Assembly (NCBI RefSeq): GCF_003318165.1
Contig: NZ_QOCB01000014.1
Location: 1 to 64,000, forward strand
From: Psychromonas sp. B3M02
Lineage (GTDB): Bacteria > Pseudomonadota > Gammaproteobacteria > Enterobacterales > Psychromonadaceae
Direction: 5' to 3'
DNA length: 64,000 nt
Shown: positions 26,818 to 36,309 of the stretch, piece by piece
How positions within the stretch are numbered: position 1 is the first letter of the stretch
How the letters are laid out: each line of letters starts with the position of its first letter
Made by a program: the position numbers and the translations under genes
Notes under the pieces: model-generated
Told to the model about the DNA's origin: nothing
The model's input: only the letters and a program-made list of their open reading frames with translations
The model's database searches: none

Positions 26818-26820
26818 ATT

Positions 26821-27723
26821 ATGAAAAAATTAACACTGTTAGATGGCGGTATGGGGCGAGAGCTTAAGCGCATTGGTGCACCATTCTCACAACCACTGTG
26901 GAGTGCGCAAGCTCTAATTGAAGCGCCGCACTATGTTACTCAAACACATCAAAGCTTTATTGATGCTGGTGCAGAATTAATTACAGTTAACAGCTATGCT
27001 TGTGTGCCATTTCATCTTGGTGAGGCTTTGTTTGCAGAGCAGGGCGCTAAATTAGCAACACAGGCTGCTATCTTAGCCAAAGAGGTGGCTACGACTGCGC
27101 AGCATAAAGTGCAAGTGGTGGGGTCATTACCGCCTGCATTTGGTTCATATCGCCCAGATCTCTTTGATGCTGATAAAGCTTTTGATATTTTAAACACCTT
27201 GTTTATTGCGCAAGACCCTCATGTGGATGCTTGGTTAGGTGAAACCATTTCCAGTATTGCTGAAGCAAAGGTGATGTTAAAGGTGTTGGCTAACTCAACA
27301 AAACCTTGTCATTTCTCTTTTACATTAAGTGATGATTTAACGGGTGAGGCTAAATTACGATCTGGTGAATCAGTAGCTGACGCGATTGCAGTATTACTCG
27401 CAGAAGATATTACTGGTATTTTCTTTAACTGTTCTATCCCTGAAGTGATTGAGCAAGCACTTAAAGATACTGATCAAGTATTAGCTAAAACGGGTAAAAC
27501 GCATTTAGATATTGGTGTATTTGCTAATAGCTTCACACCTATTCCTAAGGACTATAAAGCTAACGAACAGGTACAAGGTTACCGTGATTTATCACCACTT
27601 GATTATTTAGGGTATGCAAAACAGTGGTATGCACTAGGGGCGAATATTATTGGTGGTTGTTGTGGTATTAGACCTGACCATATTAAAACGCTAGCTAACT
27701 GGCAGGCGAGTTTAATAAACTAA
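26821..27723 (+). CDS. mmuM: Homocysteine S-methyltransferase
   Basis: A 300-residue cytoplasmic enzyme that methylates homocysteine to methionine, probably from S-methylmethionine. It begins LTLLDGGMGRELKR, and the zinc-binding cysteines are FFNCS near residue 205 and the GGCCGIRPDHI pair near 280. Length fits MmuM/YbgG-type proteins, which lack the cobalamin domains of MetH. Tandem MetJ-like boxes directly upstream support a methionine role and set the gene apart from the purine genes on either side. The methyl donor is not determined. Confidence 0.87.
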   Translation: MKKLTLLDGGMGRELKRIGAPFSQPLWSAQALIEAPHYVTQTHQSFIDAGAELITVNSYACVPFHLGEALFAEQGAKLATQAAILAKEVATTAQHKVQVVGSLPPAFGSYRPDLFDADKAFDILNTLFIAQDPHVDAWLGETISSIAEAKVMLKVLANSTKPCHFSFTLSDDLTGEAKLRSGESVADAIAVLLAEDITGIFFNCSIPEVIEQALKDTDQVLAKTGKTHLDIGVFANSFTPIPKDYKANEQVQGYRDLSPLDYLGYAKQWYALGANIIGGCCGIRPDHIKTLANWQASLIN

Positions 27724-27738
27724 TTACTGCTTTAACGT

Positions 27739-27783
27739 AAAAAGGCCTGAAATGAATTAACTTCATCTCAGGCCTTTTGCTTT
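27739..27783. terminator. Bidirectional terminator between mmuM and the ABC transporter operon
   Basis: AAAGGCCTGA (27741-27750) pairs perfectly with TCAGGCCTTT (27768-27777), with inner ATGAA/TTCAT pairing. A T-rich flank lies on the plus side and an A run on the other, which suits both convergent units. Confidence 0.88.
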
Positions 27784-27807
27784 TAGCGTTGCTTTACAGA
27801 TTAATGC

Positions 27808-28773
27808 TTAACGTGATTTAACGTAAGGGACACCAATCGATTTTGGACCAACGGCGCGACCAATAAACCCAGCCAATAATAGAACTGTTAATACATAAGG
27901 TAGTATTTCAATCGCTTGTACTGGCACTTCACCAATAAATGGTAATTCAGCACCTTGTAAGCGGATCGCCATAGCATCTAAGAAACCAAACAGTAAACAA
28001 CCAAATAAGACTGGAACAGGTTTCCACTTACCAAAAATAAGCGCTGCTAATGCGATATAACCTTTACCTGCACTCATATTGGGTACAAAACCCGCACTAT
28101 GAGCTGTTGATAGGTAAGCCCCCGCGATACCAGTTAATATACCTGCACAAATCAAGGCGCGGTAACGTAACCAAGCAACAGAGATACCAGCAGTATCTAC
28201 TGCATGTGGGTTTTCACCGGCAGCACGCAAACGTAAGCCGAAGCGTGTTTTAAAAATAATCCACCAACAGACAGGTACTAAAGCTAAGGCCAGATAAACT
28301 AAAATGTTATGACCAGAAATTAATTCACTGTAGAGTAATCCAATCACTGGTACATCAGCCACTGCATCGGCTCCCGGTAAAGTGATTGATGTGAAACGCT
28401 CATCGTTTGATAAAGGAGGTGTTTGACCACCTAAACCGAACCAGTAACGACCTAACGTTACGGTTAAGCCTGCCGCCAACATGTTGATAGCAACACCTGA
28501 TACAATTTGATCGCCTCGGTGTGTGATACAGGCAAAACCATGTAACAAAGACAGTAAAGTAGAGGTCATCATCGCCGCTAATAACCCTAGCATAATAGAG
28601 CCTGTCACTGAGGTAGTGGCTGCCGCTGCAAATGCAGAGGATAAGATCTTACCCTCTAGCGCGATATTGACGATTCCAGAACGCTCTGAAAATAGACCGG
28701 CTAATGCCGCTAAAATCAGAGGAGCAGATACTCTTAATGTTGCATCGAGTATTAAAATTATATTCTCGTACAT
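27808..28773 (-). CDS. ABC transporter permease, BMP/nucleoside family
   Basis: A 321-residue inner-membrane permease of the BPD_transp_2 type, with about eight to ten hydrophobic segments. ERSGIVNIALEGKILSSAFA near the N-terminus and LRAAGENPHAVDTAGISV are the conserved permease signatures of nucleoside transporters of the NupQ/YufQ type. It is the last gene of a permease-permease-ATPase-binding protein operon. Between xdh and ureide genes, uptake of purine nucleosides or related purines is the likely role, but the substrate is inferred. Confidence 0.85.
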   Translation of the reverse strand: MYENIILILDATLRVSAPLILAALAGLFSERSGIVNIALEGKILSSAFAAAATTSVTGSIMLGLLAAMMTSTLLSLLHGFACITHRGDQIVSGVAINMLAAGLTVTLGRYWFGLGGQTPPLSNDERFTSITLPGADAVADVPVIGLLYSELISGHNILVYLALALVPVCWWIIFKTRFGLRLRAAGENPHAVDTAGISVAWLRYRALICAGILTGIAGAYLSTAHSAGFVPNMSAGKGYIALAALIFGKWKPVPVLFGCLLFGFLDAMAIRLQGAELPFIGEVPVQAIEILPYVLTVLLLAGFIGRAVGPKSIGVPYVKSR

Positions 28774-28776
28774 AAT

Positions 28777-29907
28777 TTAAGCCTCCGCAGCGTTAGTGTT
28801 GTTAGACTTTTTCTTTTCGTCTAAATAAACAAATAATCGCTCAGTTGGTTTAACTAACATTAATGACAGCGCACCACTAAATAATACAACTAATGCTTGT
28901 ACTACTTGGATCATCTCACGGTCAATATTTGGGAAATCAAAAGATAGCTCGGCGCCACCTTGGTATAAAATCCCGAATAAAATACTGGCTAAAACAATAC
29001 CAAAGGGATGATTTCGGCCAATCAAACACACGGCGATACCAGTGAAGCCATATCCTGCAACAAAGCCTAGTTTAAGCTGTTGCGCATAGCCTTGTACTTC
29101 ATTTAAGCTTAATAAACCCGATAAAGCCCCAGAAATAAGCATTACAATAATGATTAAGCGTTTACGGTTAATCCCGCCATATTCAGCAGCAGAAGGGCTT
29201 GAACCCATTGCGCGAATGGCATAACCCCAACGTGTTCTCCACAGTAATACCCACACTAAAACACAACAAAGTAGGGCGATTAAAAAGCTTAGGTTCATTG
29301 GCGATTCGGCAAAACCATAACCAAACCATCCAGCAATAGTGTGGAAACCGGGTAAACCTGCAGAGGCTTCAAAAACACGTGATACCGGTGCCATTTGGCC
29401 TTTTTGGTTAAGCACGTTTACCATTAAATACACCATCAATGATGAAGCAATAAAGTTAAACATGATGGTGGTAATAACAATATGGCTGCCACGGTAGGCT
29501 TGAAGGTAAGCTGGGATAAATGCCCATAATGCGCCAAATGCCATACTGGCGAACATAGTGATTGGTAACAGCGCCCAAAACGGTAGCGTATGATCTAAGC
29601 CTAAACAGACTAAGCCTACACCCAGTCCGCCAATGTAAGCTTGTCCCTCACCACCTATGTTAAATAGACCAGCAGAGAAGGCGACTGCTACCGCTAACCC
29701 TGTAAAAATAAAGTTAGTCGCATAATAAAAGGTATAACCAATCCCTTCTTGATAGCCAAAGGCACCATTAATCATGGTTTGTGCGGCTTCAATTGGATTA
29801 ACATCTACTGCCAAAAATATAATGGCAGAAAAAGCAAAGGCAAACAGAATATTGATTAGTGGAAGAACAATAATGCTTACCCATGCTGGAATCTTTGAGT
29901 CATTCAT
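28777..29907 (-). CDS. ABC transporter permease, BMP/nucleoside family
   Basis: A 376-residue inner-membrane permease of the NupP/YufP type. It carries FSAGLFNIGGEGQAYIGGLG, the conserved substrate-path signature, and IRAMGSSPSAAEYGGI, the loop contacting the ATPase. It partners the 321-residue permease, whose gene starts three bases after this stop. Its start overlaps the end of the ATPase gene by four bases. Confidence 0.87.
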   Translation of the reverse strand: MNDSKIPAWVSIIVLPLINILFAFAFSAIIFLAVDVNPIEAAQTMINGAFGYQEGIGYTFYYATNFIFTGLAVAVAFSAGLFNIGGEGQAYIGGLGVGLVCLGLDHTLPFWALLPITMFASMAFGALWAFIPAYLQAYRGSHIVITTIMFNFIASSLMVYLMVNVLNQKGQMAPVSRVFEASAGLPGFHTIAGWFGYGFAESPMNLSFLIALLCCVLVWVLLWRTRWGYAIRAMGSSPSAAEYGGINRKRLIIIVMLISGALSGLLSLNEVQGYAQQLKLGFVAGYGFTGIAVCLIGRNHPFGIVLASILFGILYQGGAELSFDFPNIDREMIQVVQALVVLFSGALSLMLVKPTERLFVYLDEKKKSNNTNAAEA

Positions 29908-31487
29908 AATTGCTCTCCAGGAGTTGTCGCTGTGGTTTGTTGTAGTTCATCTGGCATTATATTGGCCATCATCATACCGAGGATCTTTTCATTGGCTTGT
30001 TGTGCGCTGACTTCCCCTACGATATTGCCATCAAACATCACGATGATACGGTCCGATAAAGCCATGATTTCATCGAGCTCAACGGAAACCAATAGAATAC
30101 CTTTGCCTTGGTCGCGTAATTCAATAATACGTTTATGAATTAACTCAATAGCACCAATATCAACACCACGTGTAGGCTGGCCAATTAATAGAATATTAGG
30201 GTCTTTATCGACTTCACGGGCGATGATTAATTTTTGTTGGTTACCGCCAGAAAATAAAGAACTGCGTAATTTTGGATCACGTGGACGTACGTCCCAGTCT
30301 TCCATTAAACGCGCGCACTCTTGGTTGATCACTTTAGGTTTGTTTAATAATTTTCCATTATAGGTATCGGAGTTTTGGTAGCCTAAAATAGCTGATTCTT
30401 CTGCAGTAAAAGATTTAATTAAGCCCATTACCAAGCGATCTTCTGGAATATGTCCAACACCTAAGTCTCGGACTTGGGCTGCTGAACTTGGACTTTGTGC
30501 ATCAATACAGGTATCGCCAATATTAATTTGCCCAGAGTTTGGTTTGATTAATCCTGCAAGGGCACTCATTAATTCCGATTGCCCATTGCCCGATACGCCT
30601 GCAATGCCAACGACTTCACCGGCTTTAACAGAGATAGACACATTTTTTAGACGGTCAACACCGAGTTCATCGGTATAAGTTAGGTTGGAAGTAGAGAGCA
30701 GTTCTTGTTGTGCAACAGCCTCTGTTTTTTCTACTTTTAGACGTACTTTACGGCCAACCATTAATTCCGCTAACTCTTCTTTATCTGTGTCTGCAGTTTT
30801 ACGGTGAGCAACCATTTCACCTTGACGCATCACAGATACATTATCGGTTGCCGCTAGAATTTCACGTAATTTATGGGTGATTAATAGGATCGTTACACCT
30901 TGATTGCGTAAGGCATCAAAGATTTTAAATAGGTGATCTGTTTCTTGTGGTGTTAACACGCCTGTGGGTTCATCTAAAATAAGGATTTTTGCACCACGAT
31001 ACAGTGCTTTTAGAATTTCAACTCGTTGTTGTAAGCCAACGGGAAGGTCTTCAATTAATGCATCTAATGGCACATTTAATTGGTACTCTTTTGCTAAACG
31101 TTCTAATTCTTTTCGTGCTTTTCGTAAGCTAGGTTTTAACAGGCCGCCTTCTTCTGCGCCTAAAATAACATTTTCTAATACACTAAAATTATCTACTAGC
31201 ATGAAGTGTTGATGAACCATGCCAATACCATAACTAATTGCTTCTTTAGAGCTCGTTAACTTTCGGATTTCACCTGATATTTTAATATCGCCAGCGTCTG
31301 CAACATAAAACCCATAGATGATATTCATTAGGGTTGATTTCCCTGCGCCATTCTCTCCAATGATGCCATGGATCGTCCCTGCAGGTACTTTTAAATCGAT
31401 ATTGCAATTAGCGTGTACTGCACCGAATTTTTTATCGATGCCACAAAGCTCTAAAGCAATGTTCTCTTGATTGTGGGGTTGAGACAT
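29904..31487 (-). CDS. ABC transporter ATPase, two nucleotide-binding domains
   Basis: A 527-residue sugar/nucleoside-type ATPase with two ABC domains. The first has Walker [10 protein letters not shown] and Walker [10 protein letters not shown]; its signature motif is changed, [12 protein letters not shown] instead of LSGGQ. The second has a Walker A-like GVSGNGQSE with no Lys, signature FSGGNQQK and a [11 protein letters not shown] in place of Walker B. Such asymmetry is normal for this family (RbsA, YufO). It should power purine or nucleoside import with the two downstream permeases. Confidence 0.9.
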   Translation of the reverse strand: MSQPHNQENIALELCGIDKKFGAVHANCNIDLKVPAGTIHGIIGENGAGKSTLMNIIYGFYVADAGDIKISGEIRKLTSSKEAISYGIGMVHQHFMLVDNFSVLENVILGAEEGGLLKPSLRKARKELERLAKEYQLNVPLDALIEDLPVGLQQRVEILKALYRGAKILILDEPTGVLTPQETDHLFKIFDALRNQGVTILLITHKLREILAATDNVSVMRQGEMVAHRKTADTDKEELAELMVGRKVRLKVEKTEAVAQQELLSTSNLTYTDELGVDRLKNVSISVKAGEVVGIAGVSGNGQSELMSALAGLIKPNSGQINIGDTCIDAQSPSSAAQVRDLGVGHIPEDRLVMGLIKSFTAEESAILGYQNSDTYNGKLLNKPKVINQECARLMEDWDVRPRDPKLRSSLFSGGNQQKLIIAREVDKDPNILLIGQPTRGVDIGAIELIHKRIIELRDQGKGILLVSVELDEIMALSDRIIVMFDGNIVGEVSAQQANEKILGMMMANIMPDELQQTTATTPGEQL

Positions 31488-31525
31488 AAATTAAGTTTCT
31501 CTATTCTGTCCATTGATAAAGATCG

Positions 31526-31564
31526 GTAAAAAATGCTCCCTTACTAATGACAGCAAGGGAGCAT
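31526..31564 (-). terminator. Intra-operon terminator after the binding-protein gene
   Basis: On the minus strand ATGCTCCCTT pairs with AAGGGAGCAT around a 12-base loop and is followed by TTTTT. It lies between the binding-protein and ATPase genes, so it probably attenuates the downstream transporter genes relative to the binding protein. Confidence 0.85.
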
Positions 31565-31584
31565 CAATTTTCTCAGGGGAGATA

Positions 31585-32589
31585 TTAGTAGTTACAAGTA
31601 TTATCCATCATGTAATCGTGTACTTTGATTTCACCAGAAATAATTTTAGCTTTAATACCGGCAATTTTTCCTTCCATTTCAGGCGTCACTAAATCACGGT
31701 TATATTCGTCTAATGCCCAATCTACACCGTTCTCTTTTAAGCCAAGGCTTTGGATACCTGCTGTAAATGTACCTGCTTCAGCTGCTTTGAAAGCATCTAC
31801 TGTTGCAACACCTACACGCTTAACCATAGATGTCAGCATGACGCCTGGGTGAATGTAATTTTGGTTTGAGTCTACGCCAATAGCATATTTACCTTCATCA
31901 GCCGCTGCTTGGTAAACCCCTACGCCAGTACCACCTGCCGCAGCAAATACGACATCAGCACCTTTACTGAATTGGCTTTTAGCCAGTTCTGCACCACGAG
32001 CTGGATCTGACCATGCTGCGTTAGTAGAACCTGTCATATTTTGGAAAACTTCTGCATCTTTATTAACGTATTTAGCACCTTGCTCATAACCACAAGCAAA
32101 TTTACGGATTAATGAAATATCCATGCCACCAACGAAACCCACTTTATTGGTTTCAGATTTCATAGCAGCCATTGCACCAACAAGGAAAGAACCTTCATGC
32201 TCTTTGAATAAGATTGATTTTACATTTGGTAAATCAACCACAGCATCGATGATTACGAATTGGCTATCAGGGTATTTTGCTGCGATTTTTTGTAGTGGTG
32301 TTGCATATAAGAAACCAACAACAAGAATAGGGCTAAAACCTTTACGCGCAAGACGCTCAAGGCCTTGTTCACGTTGAGCATCACTTGAAGGTACTAATTC
32401 ACGTACTTTAGTATCAGATTGCTCCATGAATTTAATCACACCGTTTTCAGCCACCGCTTGCCCGAAAGACTTATCAAACTTACCTGTTGAATCATAAGCA
32501 ACAGCAGGTTTGAAGTCTGCAGCTTGTGCGACAAATGAACAAAGCGCAATTGACACTGCTGCCGCTGTGGTGGTTAATATCTTCTTCAT
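31585..32589 (-). CDS. BMP-family periplasmic substrate-binding protein
   Basis: A 334-residue PF02608 (BMP/Med) binding protein. A Sec signal of about 23 residues ends in FVAQA, and there is no lipobox, so it is free in the periplasm. Family features are GKFDKSFGQAVAENG near the N-terminus, LFKEHEGSFLVGAMAAMKS, KVGFVGGMDISLI and the FACGYEQGAKYVN segment. Homologues bind nucleosides such as guanosine or adenosine. It is first in the ABC operon. Position in a purine region suggests purine nucleosides or bases; ligand identity is not visible. Confidence 0.87.
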   Translation of the reverse strand: MKKILTTTAAAVSIALCSFVAQAADFKPAVAYDSTGKFDKSFGQAVAENGVIKFMEQSDTKVRELVPSSDAQREQGLERLARKGFSPILVVGFLYATPLQKIAAKYPDSQFVIIDAVVDLPNVKSILFKEHEGSFLVGAMAAMKSETNKVGFVGGMDISLIRKFACGYEQGAKYVNKDAEVFQNMTGSTNAAWSDPARGAELAKSQFSKGADVVFAAAGGTGVGVYQAAADEGKYAIGVDSNQNYIHPGVMLTSMVKRVGVATVDAFKAAEAGTFTAGIQSLGLKENGVDWALDEYNRDLVTPEMEGKIAGIKAKIISGEIKVHDYMMDNTCNY

Positions 32590-32745
32590 AAATTGTCCTT
32601 AATTTTGATTGGTTGTAAAATATATCGTTATTTTTGTATGAAAACTGTTACCTACTTAAATATTCTTAGTGATATATAAAGTATAGATAACATTACAGTT
32701 ATTTATGTAATTCACTGAACTTATTGTGATTACCTAAATAGATAA

Positions 32746-32847
32746 GGCGCTTTCCTAGGTAGCTATCTTTAGGAAAGCGCCATGTCAGTTTTATTATTTA
32801 AAACTGTTTTTTCACATCAAGTGGATTAAGCCATAAAGCACTTGATG
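32746..32847. repeat. Three consecutive hairpins between the NCS2 and ABC transporter genes
   Basis: Within about 100 bases are three perfect inverted repeats: 12 bp (GGCGCTTTCCTA, 32746-32757 with 32770-32781), 7 bp (CAGTTTT with AAAACTG, 32786-32806, T run on the plus side) and 9 bp (CATCAAGTG with CACTTGATG, 32815-32847). They lie just past the NCS2 stop and in the path of any transcript running into the ABC operon. At least one is probably a terminator. Confidence 0.65.
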
Positions 32848-32856
32848 AATGAAACG

Positions 32857-34293
32857 CTAGCTTTTAACTTTCTCTGAATGTTCCTCATCCAGTGGGAAAT
32901 CTTGAATAATAGGGTTGTACTCTTCAGGGTACTCGCCTAAAAATAGTGTTAATACGATGACGCTTAAACCACTAGCCGTGATAGGTGAACCAAAGATACT
33001 TTTAACAATCGCACCTAAATCACCACCAATATTTGCAGATACGGTGTTGACCACTTCTGGTACTAGTAACACGCCTAGGCCCATGCCAAATGAAACGGCT
33101 AAGGTCAGCATATTTTTTCTGTTTAATTCAACGTGAGTTAAAATTTTCACACCGGCTGTTGCAACAGTGGCAAACATAATGATAGTTGCGCCACCTAATA
33201 CCGAGTTTGGTACTGCACGAAATAGGGCGCCAATGTGTGGGAATAAGCCCATGACGATTAAAATACCACCAATCCATACACCTATGTAACGACTTGCAAT
33301 ACCTGTTAATTGAATAACACCGTTGTTTTGACTGAACGTTGTGTTAGGGAAGGTATTAAATAATCCAGCAATTAATGAATTAACACCATCGCCTAAAATA
33401 CCTTGTTGAATACGTTTTATATATGACTTACCTGCAATTGGTTGCTTCGAAACCATACAGTTTGCAGTGATATCACCTGATGTTTCAATGGCTGTAATTA
33501 AGTAGATTAAAGCGATTGGGATAAAAGCGGCAATATCAAAAGAGAAACCATATTTAAAAGGAACAGGTAAGCTGATGATAGATTCCACTTGATTAATGGC
33601 GCTGAAATTAACTTTACCCATTAATATTGCTGCAATCATACCGATGATCATGCCGATAATAATCGATGATAATCGTACCCATTGATTACCGTATTTATGA
33701 GCTGTAATAATTGAAGCCATCACTAGGCCACCCAAAAATAGGTTATCAAAACTAGCAAATAACTCTGGTTTGTTAGTGAGTAACCACTGACCACCGGCTA
33801 AGTCGGTGAAGCCTACTTTGATTAAACTAATACCAATAACAGTAATAACAGTACCTGTTACAACCGGCGTAATGACTCGCTTTAATTTATCTAAAAATTG
33901 ACTGACGGCTATTTCTACAAAGGCACCTAACACACACACACCAAAAATAAGTGATAGGATTTGGTCTGGACCACCTCCATTCGCTTTAGCAATGAAACCT
34001 GCTGCTAATACTGAGCTTAAAAAAGCAAAGCTAGTGCCTTGAACACAAATCATCCCTGCACCAATGCCCAGCGGACGCTTTGCTTGAATGATCGTACCTA
34101 CACCTGAGACCATTAAGGCCATTGAAATAAGATAAGGAATTTCATCACCTAAGCCGAGTACACCACCAATGATTAAAGTGGGTGTGATAATGCCGATAAA
34201 ACTCGCTAATACATGTTGTATCGCGGCAAAAAAAGATTCCTTATTTGAAGGATTATCATCGAGTTTATAAATTAGCTCTGAGTTGTCGCTCAT
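32857..34293 (-). CDS. NCS2-family purine permease (xanthine/urate type)
   Basis: A 478-residue proton symporter with about 14 hydrophobic segments. The NCS2 signature appears as QNNGVIQLTG, within FSQNNGVIQLTGIASRY, the form typical of the xanthine/urate branch (UapA, XanQ, PucJ types) rather than of uracil carriers. Upstream are two RpiR-type operator sites, so it probably belongs to the regulon of the ureide operon. AGGAAGT precedes the ATG. Xanthine against urate cannot be settled by eye. Confidence 0.87.
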   Translation of the reverse strand: MSDNSELIYKLDDNPSNKESFFAAIQHVLASFIGIITPTLIIGGVLGLGDEIPYLISMALMVSGVGTIIQAKRPLGIGAGMICVQGTSFAFLSSVLAAGFIAKANGGGPDQILSLIFGVCVLGAFVEIAVSQFLDKLKRVITPVVTGTVITVIGISLIKVGFTDLAGGQWLLTNKPELFASFDNLFLGGLVMASIITAHKYGNQWVRLSSIIIGMIIGMIAAILMGKVNFSAINQVESIISLPVPFKYGFSFDIAAFIPIALIYLITAIETSGDITANCMVSKQPIAGKSYIKRIQQGILGDGVNSLIAGLFNTFPNTTFSQNNGVIQLTGIASRYIGVWIGGILIVMGLFPHIGALFRAVPNSVLGGATIIMFATVATAGVKILTHVELNRKNMLTLAVSFGMGLGVLLVPEVVNTVSANIGGDLGAIVKSIFGSPITASGLSVIVLTLFLGEYPEEYNPIIQDFPLDEEHSEKVKS

Positions 34294-34315
34294 TGGGACT
34301 TCCTTATTCGATATC

Positions 34316-34361
34316 TGGAACGATTGTGGCTTTGTTTTTTATTTTTGCAACGATCGTGCCA
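34316..34361. promoter_or_regulatory. Pair of RpiR-type operator sites upstream of the NCS2 permease
   Basis: Site A is TGGAACGATTGTGGCT (34316-34331) and site B is TGCAACGATCGTGCCA (34346-34361), in the same orientation and 30 bases apart, about three helical turns, with a TTTTTTATTT spacer. Nearly the same pair precedes the RpiR regulator gene. A further inverted repeat, AGTGCA with TGCACT, lies at 34457-34473. Confidence 0.7.
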
Positions 34362-34536
34362 TTATTATTTAAAAGAGAAATCCATATATAAAACATAAGT
34401 TTAATGAACATTTAAAGTATATTAATAAAAGATGAATTTAAAACAGAGGCGTTATTAGTGCAGTACTTGCACTTTAAATGGGCGAGTTATCAATACAATG
34501 TAGCGGTAAATCAGGGGGAAGGTTTGGTAGGTGAGG

Positions 34537-34572
34537 AATAAGCAAAGCCGCGTTATGCGAGCTTTGCTTATT
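34537..34572 (-). terminator. Stem-loop after the NCS1 permease gene
   Basis: AATAAGCAAAGC pairs perfectly over 12 bp with GCTTTGCTTATT around a 12-base loop, 21 bases past the stop. The T-run is weak, so it is a terminator of moderate certainty. Confidence 0.65.
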
Positions 34573-34592
34573 ATGTCGAATAAAATAACTGC

Positions 34593-36032
34593 TTACTTAA
34601 CTAAACCAGCTTGCATTTGCTGTGTACTAGTACGCTCTTTAGACATTAATGTTCTATAGGTAATAGCAGCAATAAATCCACCAATAAAGATCGCATAGTT
34701 AGCTAAACCATCAATAAAGAAAGTCGCATAGACAGCGATCAGACCTGCAATGACTAATGCGTAAACACTCTTCATATTAACCCCATTTTGATACCAATAG
34801 ATACCGCTAGGCGATTCGGTATACAAAGAGTCGATATCAATATGGCCTTTCTTGATGAAGTAATAATCAACAATAATAATCCCATATAACGGCCCGATCA
34901 TCGCGGCTAATACATCAACAGTATAATGAATAACTTCAGGGTTATTAAACAGGTTCCAAGGTGTTAACAGTACTGAACCAAAGGCGGCAATAAAACCACC
35001 TGTTTTAAAGCTAATTTTTTGTGGTGATACATTAGAAAAATCGAAGGCGGGAGCAACAAAGTTAGCAACAATATTGATGCCCACAGTGGCGAAGATAAAG
35101 GTTAATGCGCCAAGAATCGTGATCATTCCTGAATCCAGTCGTTTTACTGTTTCAACCGGGTCAGTAATCATTTCGCCAAACACAGGAATAGAGGCTGATA
35201 CAATCAAGACACTAAATAGAGAGAAGATAATAAAGTTAACGGGTAAACCTAAGACATTACCGATTTTTAATTGCTTATAACTGGTGCAATACCGAGAGAA
35301 ATCACTAAAATTTAATGTCGGACCTGCAAAATAACCTGCTACTAAACAGGCCGCAATAAACATTTGAATAATAGCATCCCAGCCAACCAACTCTTCAGAG
35401 CTCAGGTTAAAGCTAATATTTTCCCAACCAGCTAAATTAACTAAGTAAACACATAGTGCAAACATGGCGATATAGATTGCCGGACCTGACCAGTCGATGA
35501 CCTTACGTATCATATCCATACCAAACATAAAGATAATGGCTTGTAAGATCCACATCGAGCTAAAACCAATCCAACCTAAGTAGGATAACCCTAGGAATTC
35601 ACTGTCAGCTAAGCTTTCTGCACTAGGGAAAAAGTACAGAATCAAAATAATAAATGCACTAGAAGCAAGGTAAGTTTGAATACCGTACCAAACGACCGCA
35701 ATCAAACCACGAATAACGGCAGGAATATTTGCACCAAACACACCAAATGACATACGTGCCACCACAGGAAAGGGGGCACCACATTTTTGTCCTGGTTTCC
35801 CCATTAAGTTTGCAAATAGTAAAACAATAGAAATACCTACCAGTAAACTGATAAATACTTGGATACCGTTTAATCCCAGTGCAAATAAACTGGCGGCGAA
35901 CACATAACCACCAACACTATGTACGTCTGACATCCAGAACGCAAAAATACTGTACCACCCCCATTTTTGTTGTTTTTCTGGTAATAGATCCTCATTGCTA
36001 AGGCGTGGGCTTATTGTTAATTTATCTGACAT
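34593..36032 (-). CDS. NCS1-family permease, probable allantoin transporter
   Basis: A 479-residue symporter of the nucleobase-cation-symport 1 family (PucI, AllP and Mhp1 group) with 12 hydrophobic segments. WGWYSIFAFWMSDVHSVGGY near the N-terminus holds the conserved Trp and substrate-loop residues. The open frame extends to a TTG at 36044, but GGAGG lies seven bases before the ATG at 36032. It is divergent from the GntR-hpxA-puuE operon, and a GTATAC-centred palindrome lies 21 bases upstream. Allantoin is the natural substrate given the neighbours, but hydantoins or purines remain possible. Confidence 0.87.
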   Translation of the reverse strand: MSDKLTISPRLSNEDLLPEKQQKWGWYSIFAFWMSDVHSVGGYVFAASLFALGLNGIQVFISLLVGISIVLLFANLMGKPGQKCGAPFPVVARMSFGVFGANIPAVIRGLIAVVWYGIQTYLASSAFIILILYFFPSAESLADSEFLGLSYLGWIGFSSMWILQAIIFMFGMDMIRKVIDWSGPAIYIAMFALCVYLVNLAGWENISFNLSSEELVGWDAIIQMFIAACLVAGYFAGPTLNFSDFSRYCTSYKQLKIGNVLGLPVNFIIFSLFSVLIVSASIPVFGEMITDPVETVKRLDSGMITILGALTFIFATVGINIVANFVAPAFDFSNVSPQKISFKTGGFIAAFGSVLLTPWNLFNNPEVIHYTVDVLAAMIGPLYGIIIVDYYFIKKGHIDIDSLYTESPSGIYWYQNGVNMKSVYALVIAGLIAVYATFFIDGLANYAIFIGGFIAAITYRTLMSKERTSTQQMQAGLVK

Positions 36033-36052
36033 GACAACCTCCAATGTTATTT

Positions 36053-36064
36053 ATTGTATACAAT
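36053..36064. promoter_or_regulatory. GntR-type operator before the NCS1 permease
   Basis: ATTGTATACAAT is a perfect 12-base palindrome 21 bases before the permease start, where it would cover the promoter. Two near-copies lie on the other side of the divergent region. Confidence 0.75.
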
Positions 36065-36255
36065 TTTATTTAGCAATTACTGATCCAATTTTTAATTGTT
36101 GAAGAAATACAGCCTGTTAAGCCGTTTTATTAGATTTTAATGGCCAAGAAAGGTCTATTTTTGCACTAATTTTAAACAAATTAGATCATTTTGGTGCGTC
36201 ATCTCACTTGAAATCCTCTCTTTCATGGATAAGATTAAGTAAGGATATAAATAAA

Positions 36256-36291
36256 GTTGTATACATTTGCTTGGGTTTTGTTGTATACAAT
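36256..36291. promoter_or_regulatory. Two GntR-type operator sites before the GntR-hpxA-puuE operon
   Basis: GTTGTATACATT (36256-36267) and GTTGTATACAAT (36280-36291) share the core TTGTATACA and are 24 bases apart. The second ends 18 bases before the GTG start of the regulator gene. Together with the site at 36053 they make three copies in one 277-base divergent region. Confidence 0.75.
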
Positions 36292-36309
36292 AAATAAGAG
36301 GGATTAGTA

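Noticed and set aside
32746-32847. Purine riboswitch
   Set aside because: The stems are simple hairpins and do not show the three-way junction layout of known purine riboswitches.
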